Shown in pieces: positions 48,230 through 57,066 of a stretch of 57,164 nucleotides of DNA (its first letter is position 1; the number at the start of each line of letters is the position of its first letter). The position numbers and the translations under genes are program-made. The DNA comes from Verrucomicrobiota bacterium (lineage in GTDB: Bacteria > Verrucomicrobiota > Verrucomicrobiia > Opitutales > Opitutaceae): NCBI GenBank assembly GCA_023443455.1, contig JAEZUE010000064.1:1-57164 (forward strand). The letters are read 5' to 3'. The notes under the pieces were generated by a model that saw only the letters and a program-made list of their open reading frames with translations, was not told the DNA's origin and did not search any database.

Positions 48230-48688
48230 ATGAACAACGGTTTCTTCAATCTCGTGCTGCGTTGGCTGGTGTTGGCGACGGGCGTGACGTTGGCGGCGAA
48301 TCTGGTGCCCGGCATCCATTGCGCCGACGGCACGACGCTGTTCGTTGTCGTGGTTATCCTGAGCGTCTTCAACGCCTTTCTGAAACCGTTGCTTGTGCTC
48401 TTCACGCTGCCGCTGGTCGTGATGTCGGCCGGCTTCGGGCTGTGGCTGATCAACGCGTTTCTTCTCTGGGTCACCAGCCGCATGGTCGAGGGCTTTCATG
48501 TCTCCGGCCTCTTTGCGGCGCTCGTCGGCTCGGCGATCATCAGCATCACGAACCTCGGTTTCACCTATCTGCTCGGCGGAAAACGTCGGCCTCCGGGCCA
48601 GGGCGGTGGCGGACAAGGGCCGCGTCGCCCGGCACAACCGCCTCGCCCGGCGCCGCCGCCCGGCAAGGGCGACGTGATCGACGTGTAA
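48230..48688 (+). CDS. Small integral membrane protein, phage-holin-family (YvlD-like)
   Basis: 152 residues with four membrane helices in the first 115: LVLRWLVLATGVTLAANLVPGI, LFVVVVILSVFNAFLKPLLVLF, LPLVVMSAGFGLWLINAFLLW, and a last one ending ISITNLGFTYLLGG. NAFLKPLL and NAFLLWVTSRMVEGFHV are landmarks of the PF04020 group, which is called holin-like but is mostly of unknown role. The C-terminus is a Gly/Pro/Arg-rich tail likely in the cytosol. It is divergent from the glycosyltransferase with 39 bp between starts. Confidence 0.85.
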   Translation: MNNGFFNLVLRWLVLATGVTLAANLVPGIHCADGTTLFVVVVILSVFNAFLKPLLVLFTLPLVVMSAGFGLWLINAFLLWVTSRMVEGFHVSGLFAALVGSAIISITNLGFTYLLGGKRRPPGQGGGGQGPRRPAQPPRPAPPPGKGDVIDV

Positions 48689-48714
48689 GGAGGGCGGGGC
48701 GGAAGCCGGGGCGG

Positions 48715-48745
48715 GGTATCGCTGAATCCCCGAAAAAACGATACC
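48715..48745. promoter_or_regulatory. Inverted repeat upstream of the IPT/TIG gene
   Basis: GGTATCG and CGATACC flank a 17-base spacer with six A residues. Read on the plus strand it is about 80 bp upstream of the first ATG of the next gene and just after the preceding stop. It could be a regulatory hairpin or a weak terminator; nothing decides between them. Confidence 0.35.
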
Positions 48746-48868
48746 GCTGGTAATTGGTCCTTCCCGGGAGCCGGAGTTGGTGGTTGATTCAGTCGCGCGC
48801 TGATTGTGCGTAACTGGTAATCATGACAATCACCCCCATCCCTCCGCGCCGTTTCTGCGGCTTTCTTT

Positions 48869-50785
48869 GTGTTTCTGCTCGGGTTCTGCCCTTCGCTAGT
48901 TTTTGGCGGTAACTCCTATACGTTCCCCGCGTTCAGCACGGGGACGATCCATGGCGGTGGTGCGGCGTACACGAAGTCGTTGGATGTGTCGGCGTTGCCG
49001 GCGGGCACGGAGTACCTGTTCGCGGTGGTGACGGCGGACTTCACGTCGCAGGGAGCCGAGGCGTACTCGAACACGATCCGGATGGAACTGAACAACGGAG
49101 GTTCCACGGTGTTTTTGCCGCAAACGTCGGCCGCCTTTGGCGGTGCGGAGAATCGCAACAGCACGACATTGCGTTGGGCGGCAATGTTGGCGAAGTCCTC
49201 CTACGTGGGCGGAGACAACCTGACGGTGAAGCTGGATGACGGCTATGGCGATGGTGGTGCGATCTATGCGTCGAAACTGGACAATGTCAGGGTGACACTT
49301 TACCCGGCCGCGACTGGGGCGCTTGAGATCTCCGGCAACGTCGGAGAGGCAGGTGCGACATTGAGCTATACCGACGGCACAGCCAAGACCGTGACCGCGG
49401 ATGGGGCGGGCTCCTATTCGTTACCAGTCGCCTACAACTGGTCCGGCACGGTCACGCCCTCGAAGGCTGGGGTGACGTTTGTGCCTACGAGCCGAGCTTA
49501 CACCTCTGTGACGGCCAGCCAGACCGGGCAGAATTTCGTCGGCTACTCGGCTCCGGTTGTCGCAGTCCTTAATCCGAGTCATGGGCCTGCATCCGGAGGA
49601 ACTGTGGTAATGATCGGTGGGGCGAATTTTACGGGGGCCACAGCGGTGCGTTTTGGTGGGGGCGACGTCGCGAGTTTTACGGTCAATAGCGCCACCTCAA
49701 TCACCACAACGGCTCCCGCGGGGGAGCCGGGCAATGTCGGTATAACGGTGACGACTCCTGGTGGAACCAGCACTCCCGCAACGTTCACCTATGATGCGCT
49801 GCCGATGATCAACGTCATCGACCCGGCGAGTGGACCGGTTTCCGGTGGAACGGTGGTTTCGATCGGCGGCACCGCGTTCACCGGCGCGACTGCCGTGAGC
49901 TTCGGGGGCGTGTCCGCGTCGAGTTTCACGTTGCACAGCGACTCCACCATCACGGCCACAAGTCCTGCCGGAAATCCGGGCCGGGTCGATGTCACCGTGA
50001 CCTGCGCCGGGACGACCAGCAACGGTGTGGGCTTCATCTATGACGTGCCGGTAACCGGAGTCGATGTGCCGACTGCTGGAATCTACGCGACGGACGCGAC
50101 CCTCCGCTTCGCGGTGACGTTCGATGCAGCGGTCGCGGTGACCGGTGTGCCGACCTTGCCCCTGACCGTCGGTGCCACGGCGCGGGCCGCGTCGTATGTC
50201 GGCGGCAGCGGCTCGGAGCAACTGGTGTTTGAATACACGGTGCAGCCGGGCGACGACGACTCCGACGGGATCGTCGTCGGTCCCGCACTCAGCCTCAACG
50301 GCGGCGCGATCAACGCGGCCGGCCCTCATCCGGCGTTGTTGGAGCTGCACAATGTGGGCTCCACCTCCGGCGTGCTGGTCGACACCGTCGGCCGGACCTA
50401 TACGGGCTGGGCGGCGGCCGGCTTCTCGGCGGCGGAATTGGCCAATCCGGACATTTCCGGCAGCGGCGCCGATCCCGACGGTTCGGGGGTGACGAATCTG
50501 ATGCGCTACGCACTCGATCTCCCGGCCCGTGGTCCGGTCGACGTGGATGTGTTTGCCGAGTACGACGGCACGACCTCCCCGGCGACGCTCGAGTTGGCGT
50601 TCCCGGTCCGCGCTTTTGCCAACGACTTGAGCTACACGGTTCAGTCGAGTTCGGATCTGGTGAGCTGGGAGGATGTCGCGAGTTACAGCGCCAACGGCGC
50701 GGCGCGAATCGAGGTGTGTTCCACGGCGGTGCCCGCCGGCACGTCGCGGCTTTTCCTGCGACTGCACGTGTCGCTCATGCGTTGA
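48869..50785 (+). CDS. Secreted IPT/TIG-domain protein (638 aa), start frameshifted
   Basis: Two IPT/TIG immunoglobulin-like domains are clear at about residues 230-310 and 311-395 (VVAVLNPSHGPASGGTVVMIGG and MINVIDPASGPVSGGTVVSIGG). They are preceded by a carboxypeptidase-like fold (LEISGNVGEAGATLSYT) and followed by a Verrucomicrobial-style block with FSAAELANPDISGSGADPDG and MRYALDLPARGP. The protein is likely a cell-surface or secreted adhesin-like factor. The frame begins only at GTG 48869, inside a signal peptide. An ATG at 48823 is out of frame by one base: removing one C from the CCCCC run at 48833-48837 would give MTITPSLRAVSAAFFVFLLG, a perfect signal peptide. Confidence 0.8.
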   Translation: MFLLGFCPSLVFGGNSYTFPAFSTGTIHGGGAAYTKSLDVSALPAGTEYLFAVVTADFTSQGAEAYSNTIRMELNNGGSTVFLPQTSAAFGGAENRNSTTLRWAAMLAKSSYVGGDNLTVKLDDGYGDGGAIYASKLDNVRVTLYPAATGALEISGNVGEAGATLSYTDGTAKTVTADGAGSYSLPVAYNWSGTVTPSKAGVTFVPTSRAYTSVTASQTGQNFVGYSAPVVAVLNPSHGPASGGTVVMIGGANFTGATAVRFGGGDVASFTVNSATSITTTAPAGEPGNVGITVTTPGGTSTPATFTYDALPMINVIDPASGPVSGGTVVSIGGTAFTGATAVSFGGVSASSFTLHSDSTITATSPAGNPGRVDVTVTCAGTTSNGVGFIYDVPVTGVDVPTAGIYATDATLRFAVTFDAAVAVTGVPTLPLTVGATARAASYVGGSGSEQLVFEYTVQPGDDDSDGIVVGPALSLNGGAINAAGPHPALLELHNVGSTSGVLVDTVGRTYTGWAAAGFSAAELANPDISGSGADPDGSGVTNLMRYALDLPARGPVDVDVFAEYDGTTSPATLELAFPVRAFANDLSYTVQSSSDLVSWEDVASYSANGAARIEVCSTAVPAGTSRLFLRLHVSLMR

Positions 50786-50805
50786 CCGGGGCCGGGCGTC
50801 GAGGC

Positions 50806-50833
50806 GGCCGCGCTCCCCGACCGGAGCGCGGCC
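50806..50833 (+). terminator. Strong hairpin after the IPT/TIG gene
   Basis: A perfect 11-bp stem GGCCGCGCTCC / GGAGCGCGGCC with a six-base loop, 21 bp past the stop codon. No T run follows, so it would be at best a factor-assisted terminator or an mRNA-stabilising end. Confidence 0.5.
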
Positions 50834-50967
50834 ATTAGCTCCCGCCATCCCGCGCCACGGTCGGCGCATCGTTCTTACTGTCCTGCTTCGCGGCGGTTTT
50901 CCCGGTTGACCGGGGCGGGGAAGGGGGGCGTTTTGAAACCCAAGTTCCCTTCGGAACGGCTACCATC

Positions 50968-52365
50968 ATGTCCGAAAACACTTCCTACGATCTCGTTGTC
51001 ATCGGTGGCGGCCCGGCTGGTTATGCCGCGGCCATCCGCGCGGGCCAGCTCGGCAAGCGCGTCGCGTGCGTCGAAATGGAGCGCGCCGGTGGCACCTGCC
51101 TCAACTGGGGCTGCATCCCGACCAAGGCCCTCCTCAAGAGCGCCGAGCTCTACAAGACCTTCCAGAAGGCCGACGCCTACGGGCTCGGGGTGACCGGTGC
51201 TTCCTTCGACTTCGAGAAGATCGTGCAGCGCTCGCGCGGCGTCTCCGACCAGATGGCCAAGGGCATCGAGTTCCTCTTCAAGAAGAACAAGGTCGACTAC
51301 TTCGTCGGCAAGGCGGCGATCAACGCCCCCGGCCTGGTCGAGATCACCGACGGCGCCAAGAAGGGCACCGTGCTCAAGGCCGCCAAGACCCTCGTCTGCA
51401 CCGGCGCGAAGCCGAAGCGCATCCCCGGGCTCGAGGTCGACGGCAAACGCGTGATGACCTCGCGCGAGGCGCTCGCCCGCACCGAGCAGCCGAAGTCGAT
51501 CGTGGTCGTCGGCGCTGGCGCGATCGGCGTTGAGTTCAGCTATTTCTACAACGCCTTCGGCACGAAGGTGACGCTCGTCGAAATGCTCCCGCAGATCCTG
51601 CCCGTCGAGGACGAGGAGGTGGCGAAGCTGCTCGAGCGCAGCCTCACCAAGCAGGGCCTCTCGATCCACACCGGCACCAAGTGCGAGGATATCCAGGTCA
51701 CCGACACGGGCGTGAAGCTCAAGCTCGTGAAGGGCGACAAGACCACCGAGATCGAGGCCGATGCGCTGCTGCAGGCCGTCGGCGTGGGCGCGTACACCGA
51801 GGGCCTGCTCGGGCCGAAGGTGAAGCCCGAGATGGATCGTGGGTATCTGAAAGTCGACGACAAGTACCAGACCTCGATCACCGGCATCTACGCCGCCGGC
51901 GACATCATCGGCCCGCCGTGGCTGGCGCACGTCGCCACCTTCGAGGCGATCAACGCCGTCAACGGCATGTTCGGCGCCGGCAAACCCGAGCGCGTGAAGA
52001 CCTTCCCCGGCTGCACCTACTGCCACCCGCAGGTCGCCAGCATCGGCCTGACCGAGAAGGCCGCGAAGGAGCAGAAGCTCGAGTACAAGGTCGGCAAGTT
52101 CCCCTTCACCGCGTCCGGCCGGGCGGTCGCCGCGGGCGACTCCGAGGGCTTCGTGAAGATCCTCAGCGACGCCAAGACCGGCGAGATCCTCGGCGCGCAT
52201 GTCATCGGCGGCGAGGCCACGGAGCTCATCACCGAGTTCGGCCTGGCGATGAACGTGGAGGCCACGATCGACGAGATCCACCACACGATCCACGCGCACC
52301 CGACGCTCAGCGAGGCGCTGGCCGAAGCCGCCGCCGCCACCCACGGGCAGGCGATCCACATCTGA
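50968..52365 (+). CDS. lpdA: Dihydrolipoyl dehydrogenase (E3)
   Basis: Flavoprotein that reoxidises dihydrolipoyl groups in pyruvate and 2-oxoglutarate dehydrogenase complexes and the glycine cleavage system. 465 residues, the family length. FAD loop DLVVIGGGPAGYAAAIRAG, redox pair in GGTCLNWGCIPTKALL (about Cys45 and Cys50), NAD loop VVGAGAIGVEFSYFY, second FAD motif GIYAAGDIIG, and the active-site HTIHAHPTLSEA His-Glu pair near the C-terminus. It stands alone here; partner E1 and E2 genes must lie elsewhere. The ATG at 50968 has no clear Shine-Dalgarno. Confidence 0.97.
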   Translation: MSENTSYDLVVIGGGPAGYAAAIRAGQLGKRVACVEMERAGGTCLNWGCIPTKALLKSAELYKTFQKADAYGLGVTGASFDFEKIVQRSRGVSDQMAKGIEFLFKKNKVDYFVGKAAINAPGLVEITDGAKKGTVLKAAKTLVCTGAKPKRIPGLEVDGKRVMTSREALARTEQPKSIVVVGAGAIGVEFSYFYNAFGTKVTLVEMLPQILPVEDEEVAKLLERSLTKQGLSIHTGTKCEDIQVTDTGVKLKLVKGDKTTEIEADALLQAVGVGAYTEGLLGPKVKPEMDRGYLKVDDKYQTSITGIYAAGDIIGPPWLAHVATFEAINAVNGMFGAGKPERVKTFPGCTYCHPQVASIGLTEKAAKEQKLEYKVGKFPFTASGRAVAAGDSEGFVKILSDAKTGEILGAHVIGGEATELITEFGLAMNVEATIDEIHHTIHAHPTLSEALAEAAAATHGQAIHI

Positions 52366-52386
52366 TCCCGCGCCATCCGATTCGAC

Positions 52387-52413
52387 GGGCCGGACTGCCG
52401 GGCAGTTCGGCCC
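52387..52413 (+). terminator. Hairpin after lpdA
   Basis: GGGCCG-G-ACTGCC and GGCAGT-T-CGGCCC form a nearly continuous 12-bp stem, 21 bp after the lpdA stop, followed by a moderately T-rich GTTTGTT. It runs right up to the possible GTG start of the next gene. Confidence 0.6.
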
Positions 52414-52414
52414 G

Positions 52415-52774
52415 GTGGCGTTTGTTCCGGTGAACGGGCGAACGAAAGTCCTTTTCGTCTGCGCCCAGAACCGGCGGCGCAGCCTTACCGCGGAGCTGCT
52501 CTTTCGCGACGATCCGCGGGTCGAGGTGCGTTCGGCGGGAGTGCGGCCGGACGCGCGGAGGCGGCTGGGCGAGCGCGACCTCGCCTGGGCGGACGTGGTC
52601 TTCGTGATGGAGCGGGAACACAAGCGCCGGATTCTGGAGCGCTTCGTCGGCCTTGATCTGCCGCCGATCGAGGTGCTGGAGATTCCCGACGACTTCGAGT
52701 TCATGGACGAGGCGTTGATCGAGATGTTGCGGGCGACGCTCGATGCGGAGTTCGACCACCGCCTCTGCGATTGA
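52415..52774 (+). CDS. Low-molecular-weight phosphatase-family protein (119 aa)
   Basis: VLFVCAQNRRRSLTAELLF carries the CX5R(S) phosphate loop of low-molecular-weight protein tyrosine phosphatases and arsenate reductases, with RSAGV as the usual following strand; the later catalytic DP motif is not obvious, the closest being an IPDDFEFMD stretch. It is shorter than the usual 150 residues and matches a small subgroup annotated as phosphotyrosine-phosphatase-like. The GTG at 52415 lies against the terminator hairpin; GTG 52430 (NGRTKVLFVC) is an alternative start. Confidence 0.75.
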   Translation: MAFVPVNGRTKVLFVCAQNRRRSLTAELLFRDDPRVEVRSAGVRPDARRRLGERDLAWADVVFVMEREHKRRILERFVGLDLPPIEVLEIPDDFEFMDEALIEMLRATLDAEFDHRLCD

Positions 52775-52891
52775 GGGCAGCGTCGGCGGTTCCGCCCGGG
52801 TTCGCGCAGTAGGGAATCTTTCCGATCGCATCGTTCGCGCGCGGTTTTCCTCGACGCCACTCCCCAAGGTTGCGGGAATGCGGCGGACTCA

Positions 52892-54874
52892 ATGAGCGCC
52901 CCCGCCCCACAGCCCCTTCGCGTGTTCATTTCCGGCGGCACCGTGGCCGAGCGCGCTCTGCTTCACGCCCGGATCGCAGCGGCGCCGTCGCGCCCGGAGG
53001 TCGTGGAACTGGCGGACGAACGGGAGGCGCCGGACGGCCAGGAGGACCTGTTTCGGCGGCTGTTCGTGGCCAATCCGATCGCGACGGTGATGCTGCGCTG
53101 GAGTGATCTGGGAATCATCGACGTCAATCCGGCGTTCGCCGCGTTTTCCGGTTACACGGCCGAGGAGGTGATCGGGCGCAGCGCCTCCGAATTCGACTTC
53201 CTTGTCGACCGGCACCAGGGGCTCGAGATCCTCAACCGCCTGCGGGCGGGCAACGAAGTGCGCTTTGTCGAGGTCTCGTTCAAGACCAAGGGCGGCGGGT
53301 CGCGGCTTTCGACCGGCTTTTTCGAGCGGGTGCAATTGGACGGGGTCGACTACCTGCTGGGCATGATCGTCGACCTGAGCGAGCGCGACCGGGCGGCGCA
53401 GGAGATCCGGAAATTGGCGGCCTTTCCCGAGCTCAATCCGAATCCGGTACTTGAATTCGACGAGGACGGTCGGCTTTCGTACTTCAACAAGGCGGCGGTG
53501 TCGCTCGCGCAGTCGATCAATGCGGAGACGGTCGAGTGCATCGTGCCGGAGGATGTGCGGCTGGTGGTCATCGAGTGCCTTGCGACGCAGCGGCCCCGGT
53601 TGCGCATGGAAACCCGGCATGGGCTGCGCACGCTGTCGTGGTCCTTCTATCCGATCGTGCCGCTCAACGTGGTGCACTGTTATGTCGGAGACATCACGGA
53701 GAAGCTGCAACTCGAGGAGCAGTTCCGGCAGTCGCAGAAGATGGAGGCCGTGGGGAGGTTGGCCGGCGGAGTGGCGCACGACTTCAACAATCTGCTCACG
53801 ATCATCCAGATGCAGATCTCGATGCTGAAGATGCGCGGCAGCCTCGGGGCCGAGGCCGTTGCCGGAATCGAAGAGATCGCGTCCGCGGCCGATCGCGCGA
53901 CCAACCTCACGCGGCAACTGCTGACCTTCAGCCGTCGCCAGGTGAAGGCGGCGAAGAACCTCGACCTGAGCGATCTGGTCGGCGGCATGACCAAGTTGCT
54001 GCGGCGCGTGCTCGGCGAGGACATCGTGCTCGAGAGCCGGTTCGCGGCCGAGCTGCCGTATGTGCATGCGGACCCCGGGATGCTCGAGCAGGTGCTGCTC
54101 AATCTGGCGGTGAACGCGCGCGACGCGATGCCTCGCGGGGGCCGGCTGCTGCTCGAGCTCGACGCGGTCAAACTCGACGGCGCGGAGGCCCGGAGCCACC
54201 CGCAGGCGCGCCCGGGGCGCTTCGTCTGCCTCACGGTTTCGGATACAGGTGGCGGCATCGCCGCCGAGAACCTCTCCCGCATCTTCGAGCCGTTCTTCAC
54301 GACCAAGGAGGTGGGCAAGGGCACCGGGCTGGGCCTGGCGATCGTCTATGCGGTGGTCCGCCAGCACGATGGCTGGGTCGCGGTCGACAGTGTCATCGGA
54401 TCGGGGACACGGTTCCGGGTGTTTCTGCCGGCGATGGCCGCGGCCGTCGCGCGCACGGAGGCGCCCGTCGCGGGGGAACCCCAGCTGCCGGGCGGTTGCG
54501 AGACGGTGATGGTCGTCGAGGACGAGGTCGCGGTGCGGGCGGTGGCGCGCATGGCGTTGCGGCGCCTCGGCTACACCGTGCTCGAGGCGGACAACGGTCC
54601 GGCGGCCCTGCGGCTTTGGGCGGAACTGGGTGGGCGGGTCGATCTGCTCTTCACCGACATCGTCATGCCGGGCGGCATCTCCGGGCACGAGCTGGCGGCA
54701 CGGCTGCAGCTGCTCAAGCCCGGGCTGAAGGTGCTCTACTGCAGCGGCTATTCGCAGGAGGCGGAGCAGTTCGATCCGGAGAGCGGGCGCAGTGCGTTGT
54801 TTCTGCCCAAACCGTACAAGACGACCGACCTCGCGGTCGCGGTGCGGCGTTGCCTCAGGGATTCCGACCGGTAG
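52892..54874 (+). CDS. Hybrid sensor histidine kinase, PAS-HisKA-HATPase-REC (660 aa)
   Basis: Soluble two-component kinase with no membrane segment. A PAS domain at about residues 50-165 (NPIATVMLRWSDLGIIDVNPAF), a second PAS-like domain at about 170-275, the HisKA box GRLAGGVAHDFNNLLTII with phospho-His near residue 296, then ATPase motifs NLAVNARDAM, DTGGGI and GKGTGLGLAIVYAVV, and a C-terminal receiver with FTDIVMP (Asp589) and the switch LPKPYK. The GGVAHDFNNLL box is of the type common in kinases that end in their own receiver. It probably senses a cytosolic cue. The input signal and output partner are unknown; a SpoIIAA-like gene follows 28 bp later. Confidence 0.93.
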   Translation: MSAPAPQPLRVFISGGTVAERALLHARIAAAPSRPEVVELADEREAPDGQEDLFRRLFVANPIATVMLRWSDLGIIDVNPAFAAFSGYTAEEVIGRSASEFDFLVDRHQGLEILNRLRAGNEVRFVEVSFKTKGGGSRLSTGFFERVQLDGVDYLLGMIVDLSERDRAAQEIRKLAAFPELNPNPVLEFDEDGRLSYFNKAAVSLAQSINAETVECIVPEDVRLVVIECLATQRPRLRMETRHGLRTLSWSFYPIVPLNVVHCYVGDITEKLQLEEQFRQSQKMEAVGRLAGGVAHDFNNLLTIIQMQISMLKMRGSLGAEAVAGIEEIASAADRATNLTRQLLTFSRRQVKAAKNLDLSDLVGGMTKLLRRVLGEDIVLESRFAAELPYVHADPGMLEQVLLNLAVNARDAMPRGGRLLLELDAVKLDGAEARSHPQARPGRFVCLTVSDTGGGIAAENLSRIFEPFFTTKEVGKGTGLGLAIVYAVVRQHDGWVAVDSVIGSGTRFRVFLPAMAAAVARTEAPVAGEPQLPGGCETVMVVEDEVAVRAVARMALRRLGYTVLEADNGPAALRLWAELGGRVDLLFTDIVMPGGISGHELAARLQLLKPGLKVLYCSGYSQEAEQFDPESGRSALFLPKPYKTTDLAVAVRRCLRDSDR

Positions 54875-54902
54875 ACTTCGCCGCTGTCCCGGCCTCTGCC
54901 CC

Positions 54903-55325
54903 ATGCCCATCAGTGTCGAAATTCGCGACCGTCATCTGCAGGTGATCTGGAGCGGCACGATCACCACCGACGATCTCGGTACTCTTTTCCGCGAGCTGCC
55001 CGCGGCGGCGATGCGGTGCGGTTTCACGCCGCACGTGCTCCACACGATGGATTCGGTCGGGGACCTCGAACTCGGCACTTGGGATGCCTGCGACTATTCG
55101 CTCCGGCGGGCCCGTACGGAGATTCCGGCCAAGGTGCGGGCGGCGTTCGTCGCGTCGACTCCGGTTGCCGGGGCGATGGCGCGCGTCTTCGCCAGCTTCA
55201 ACCGGAACCCCAATCTGGAGATGGCCACGTTTCCCGATCGGGACGAGGCGTTGCGCTGGCTCCTGCCCGATGCCGGCGGGGAGGTTTCGCCCGGCGGCGG
55301 GCCGGCGGCGAACCTCTCTGTGTAG
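54903..55325 (+). CDS. SpoIIAA/STAS-like protein (140 aa)
   Basis: Small cytosolic protein starting MPISVEIRDRHLQVIWSGTI, with the strand-helix pattern of the SpoIIAA-like (STAS) group and FPDRDEALRWLL near the C-terminus, a motif common in this family. SpoIIAA-like proteins bind lipids or act as partner-switching regulators. It follows the histidine kinase by 28 bp on the same strand, so a shared function is plausible but not shown. The upstream-open frame belongs to the end of the kinase region and was trimmed to ATG 54903. Confidence 0.7.
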   Translation: MPISVEIRDRHLQVIWSGTITTDDLGTLFRELPAAAMRCGFTPHVLHTMDSVGDLELGTWDACDYSLRRARTEIPAKVRAAFVASTPVAGAMARVFASFNRNPNLEMATFPDRDEALRWLLPDAGGEVSPGGGPAANLSV

Positions 55326-55341
55326 TTGAAGCTTCGATTCG

Positions 55342-56124
55342 TCAGCGGGCGAGCACGAGCCGCGGGGCGGGGAGCGTGATCCCGGCCTTCTTCAGCGCGG
55401 CGGCGCGGGTCTCCGTGACCAGTGCGATGTGGTTCGTCCATGCCGTCACCCGATGGGGGGTGGCGCGGCCCAGCTTCGATTCGTCGATACAGAAATAGGC
55501 GAGAGCCGAGTGGCCGATCACCGCCTGCTGGAAGGCGGCGAGATTGGCGTGCGAGTTGGTGATGCCGGCCGCATCCATGCCTTCGCCACCGAGGAAGGCG
55601 GCGTCGAACTTCCAGTCGGCCAGCGCCTGCACGGAGCGGGCGCCGAGGATCACGGCCTGGCGGTGGAGAAACAGTCCGCCGAGCATGTGCAGCTCGATGC
55701 CGGCCGCGCCGCCGAGGATGCTCGCCACGGGGATGCTGTTGGTCACGACGGTCAGGCCCTCGAAACGGCTGCGCCGGAGCATCTGCCGGGCGAGCGCCTG
55801 CACCGTGGTGCCGGCGTCGAGGAAGATCGTGCCGGAGGAGGGGATCTTCGCCGCCGCCGCCCGTGCGATGCGCTGCTTGGCCGTGCGTGCCCAGTGGGCG
55901 CGCTGGTCGAGGGAGGCGAAGGTGGTGTTGTAGTCGGCCAGTGCCCCGCCGCGGGTGCGGGTGATGTGGCCGCGCGCGGCCACCGTGGCGAGGTCGCGTC
56001 GTACCGTGACGATGGACACACCGAGGCGGGTGGCGAGGTCGGCGACGGGGAGAAATCCGTCGGTGCGGATCAGGTCCCGGAGCCGCTCGCGGCGCGCTTC
56101 GACGATGTGCAGGGGGACTCGCAT
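55342..56124 (-). CDS. DeoR/GlpR-family transcriptional regulator (260 aa)
   Basis: The N-terminal helix-turn-helix reads RRERLRDLIRTDGFLPVADLATRLGVSIVTVRRDLATV, the DeoR signature, and the C-terminal part has DAGTTVQALARQM and FLGGEGMDAAGITNS, the sugar-phosphate sensing fold. DeoR/GlpR regulators repress sugar catabolic genes. No such gene lies adjacent on the same strand, so the target is probably in trans or beyond the window. The ATG at 56124 (MRVPLHIVEARRERLR) is the likely start, the frame being open upstream to 56172. It converges on the STAS-like gene. Confidence 0.9.
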   Translation of the reverse strand: MRVPLHIVEARRERLRDLIRTDGFLPVADLATRLGVSIVTVRRDLATVAARGHITRTRGGALADYNTTFASLDQRAHWARTAKQRIARAAAAKIPSSGTIFLDAGTTVQALARQMLRRSRFEGLTVVTNSIPVASILGGAAGIELHMLGGLFLHRQAVILGARSVQALADWKFDAAFLGGEGMDAAGITNSHANLAAFQQAVIGHSALAYFCIDESKLGRATPHRVTAWTNHIALVTETRAAALKKAGITLPAPRLVLAR

Positions 56125-56504
56125 GGACCGGGAGGCTGGACACCCCGGCCACCGAATGCGAGAGCGCGTCATGCGGAGCGTCCGCGCCGTTTGCCTCCGC
56201 CCCCGCGGATCCGCGTGTGTCGGGGCGGAGGTTCGGGCGTGGCGAGGGTGTGTCGTTCTTTTGTGGGGCGAACGTGGGGGCGTGACGGGCGAATGGCGAC
56301 GGACGAAAGGCGCGACGGACGTGTAGGGGGACGGAGTGGCATCCGACCATTGTCACGTAATACGTGACAATGTGTCTTTGCCGGTTTCTCCGCTGGCTGT
56401 TCTCCGGGGCTTTCCTTCGGGGCCTACCTGCGGGGCGTGCCTGCGGGGGCAGGCGAGCACGGTGTGACGGGTTCCGCGTGGCGGACTTGTCGATCGGAAC
56501 GGCG
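56125..56504. other. Intergenic region with palindrome copy 2
   Basis: No gene. It holds palindrome copy 2 at 56348-56372 and a GCGGGG/CTGCGGGG-rich stretch at 56415-56460. Promoter motifs for the DeoR gene must lie at the left end. Confidence 0.5.
56348..56372. repeat. Perfect palindrome, copy 2 of 3
   Basis: CATTGTCACGTA, a central A, then its exact complement TACGTGACAATG. The flank base pairs differ from copy 1 (A-T in place of C-G) but still pair, as they do in copy 3. Confidence 0.92.
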
Positions 56505-56900
56505 TCAACCGGCGTGGCGTCCGGTGCGGGCTGTTCCGGCCGGGGTGGTCTCGCTGGCAGTGCGGGTGACCTGGGTGACCCACTCGAGAAGTTGGAGTGT
56601 GCGCTCGGCGTCGGGTTGGGCTGTGCGGCTCATGAGGAACTCGTGCAATCGCTGGCGTGGTAGTCCCAGTTCGCGGGCCAGCAGGGCCTTGGCGCCGCGG
56701 CGCCGGAGCAACGGTAGCACGGCTTTCAGCAATGCGTTCCAGCGTGGCGTCTGGTGTCCGGGGCGAAGGGTGCGGAATTTGTTGCTTGGGAGGTGTCGGC
56801 GTCTTCGGACCGGCATTTGTTCCGGCGCTTCCGGGGTCGTGAAGATGGCGAGCAGGAGGTTCGCGATGCCATCCACGCGGGGGTGAATTCCTTGGGCCAT
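56505..56900 (-). CDS. Helix-turn-helix protein (131 aa), function unknown
   Basis: The C-terminal half LLRRRGAKALLARELGLPRQ continues as RLHEFLMSR and then a helical stretch to LLEWVTQV. This is a helix-turn-helix of the lambda-repressor/XRE sort, small and basic. The N-terminal part (HPRVDGIANLLLAIFTTPE) is hydrophobic but too short for a confident membrane helix. The ATG at 56900 (MAQGIHPRVDG) is preferred; the frame continues to 56972. The gene sits between palindrome copies 2 and 3, so it may be linked to them. Family unknown. Confidence 0.6.
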   Translation of the reverse strand: MAQGIHPRVDGIANLLLAIFTTPEAPEQMPVRRRRHLPSNKFRTLRPGHQTPRWNALLKAVLPLLRRRGAKALLARELGLPRQRLHEFLMSRTAQPDAERTLQLLEWVTQVTRTASETTPAGTARTGRHAG

Positions 56901-57010
56901 GCGAGGCACAATGGATACTTGTTTCCCTGTGTCACCTTCAACATGACAGGATTCCGTCCGGCCCCGGGACATCGGGCGGGGGGGGCGCGCCCCGTGGTGG
57001 GAGGGGGGGC

Positions 57011-57039
57011 GGTCTTGTCACGTATTACGTGACAAGACC
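57011..57039. repeat. Perfect palindrome, copy 3 of 3
   Basis: GGTCTTGTCACGTA, a central T, then the exact complement TACGTGACAAGACC, the longest of the three (29 bp). It lies 110 bp upstream of the HTH gene and just downstream of the final partial gene. Confidence 0.93.
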
Positions 57040-57066
57040 CTGGAGTTTGGCCAACTGGAGATGGAT

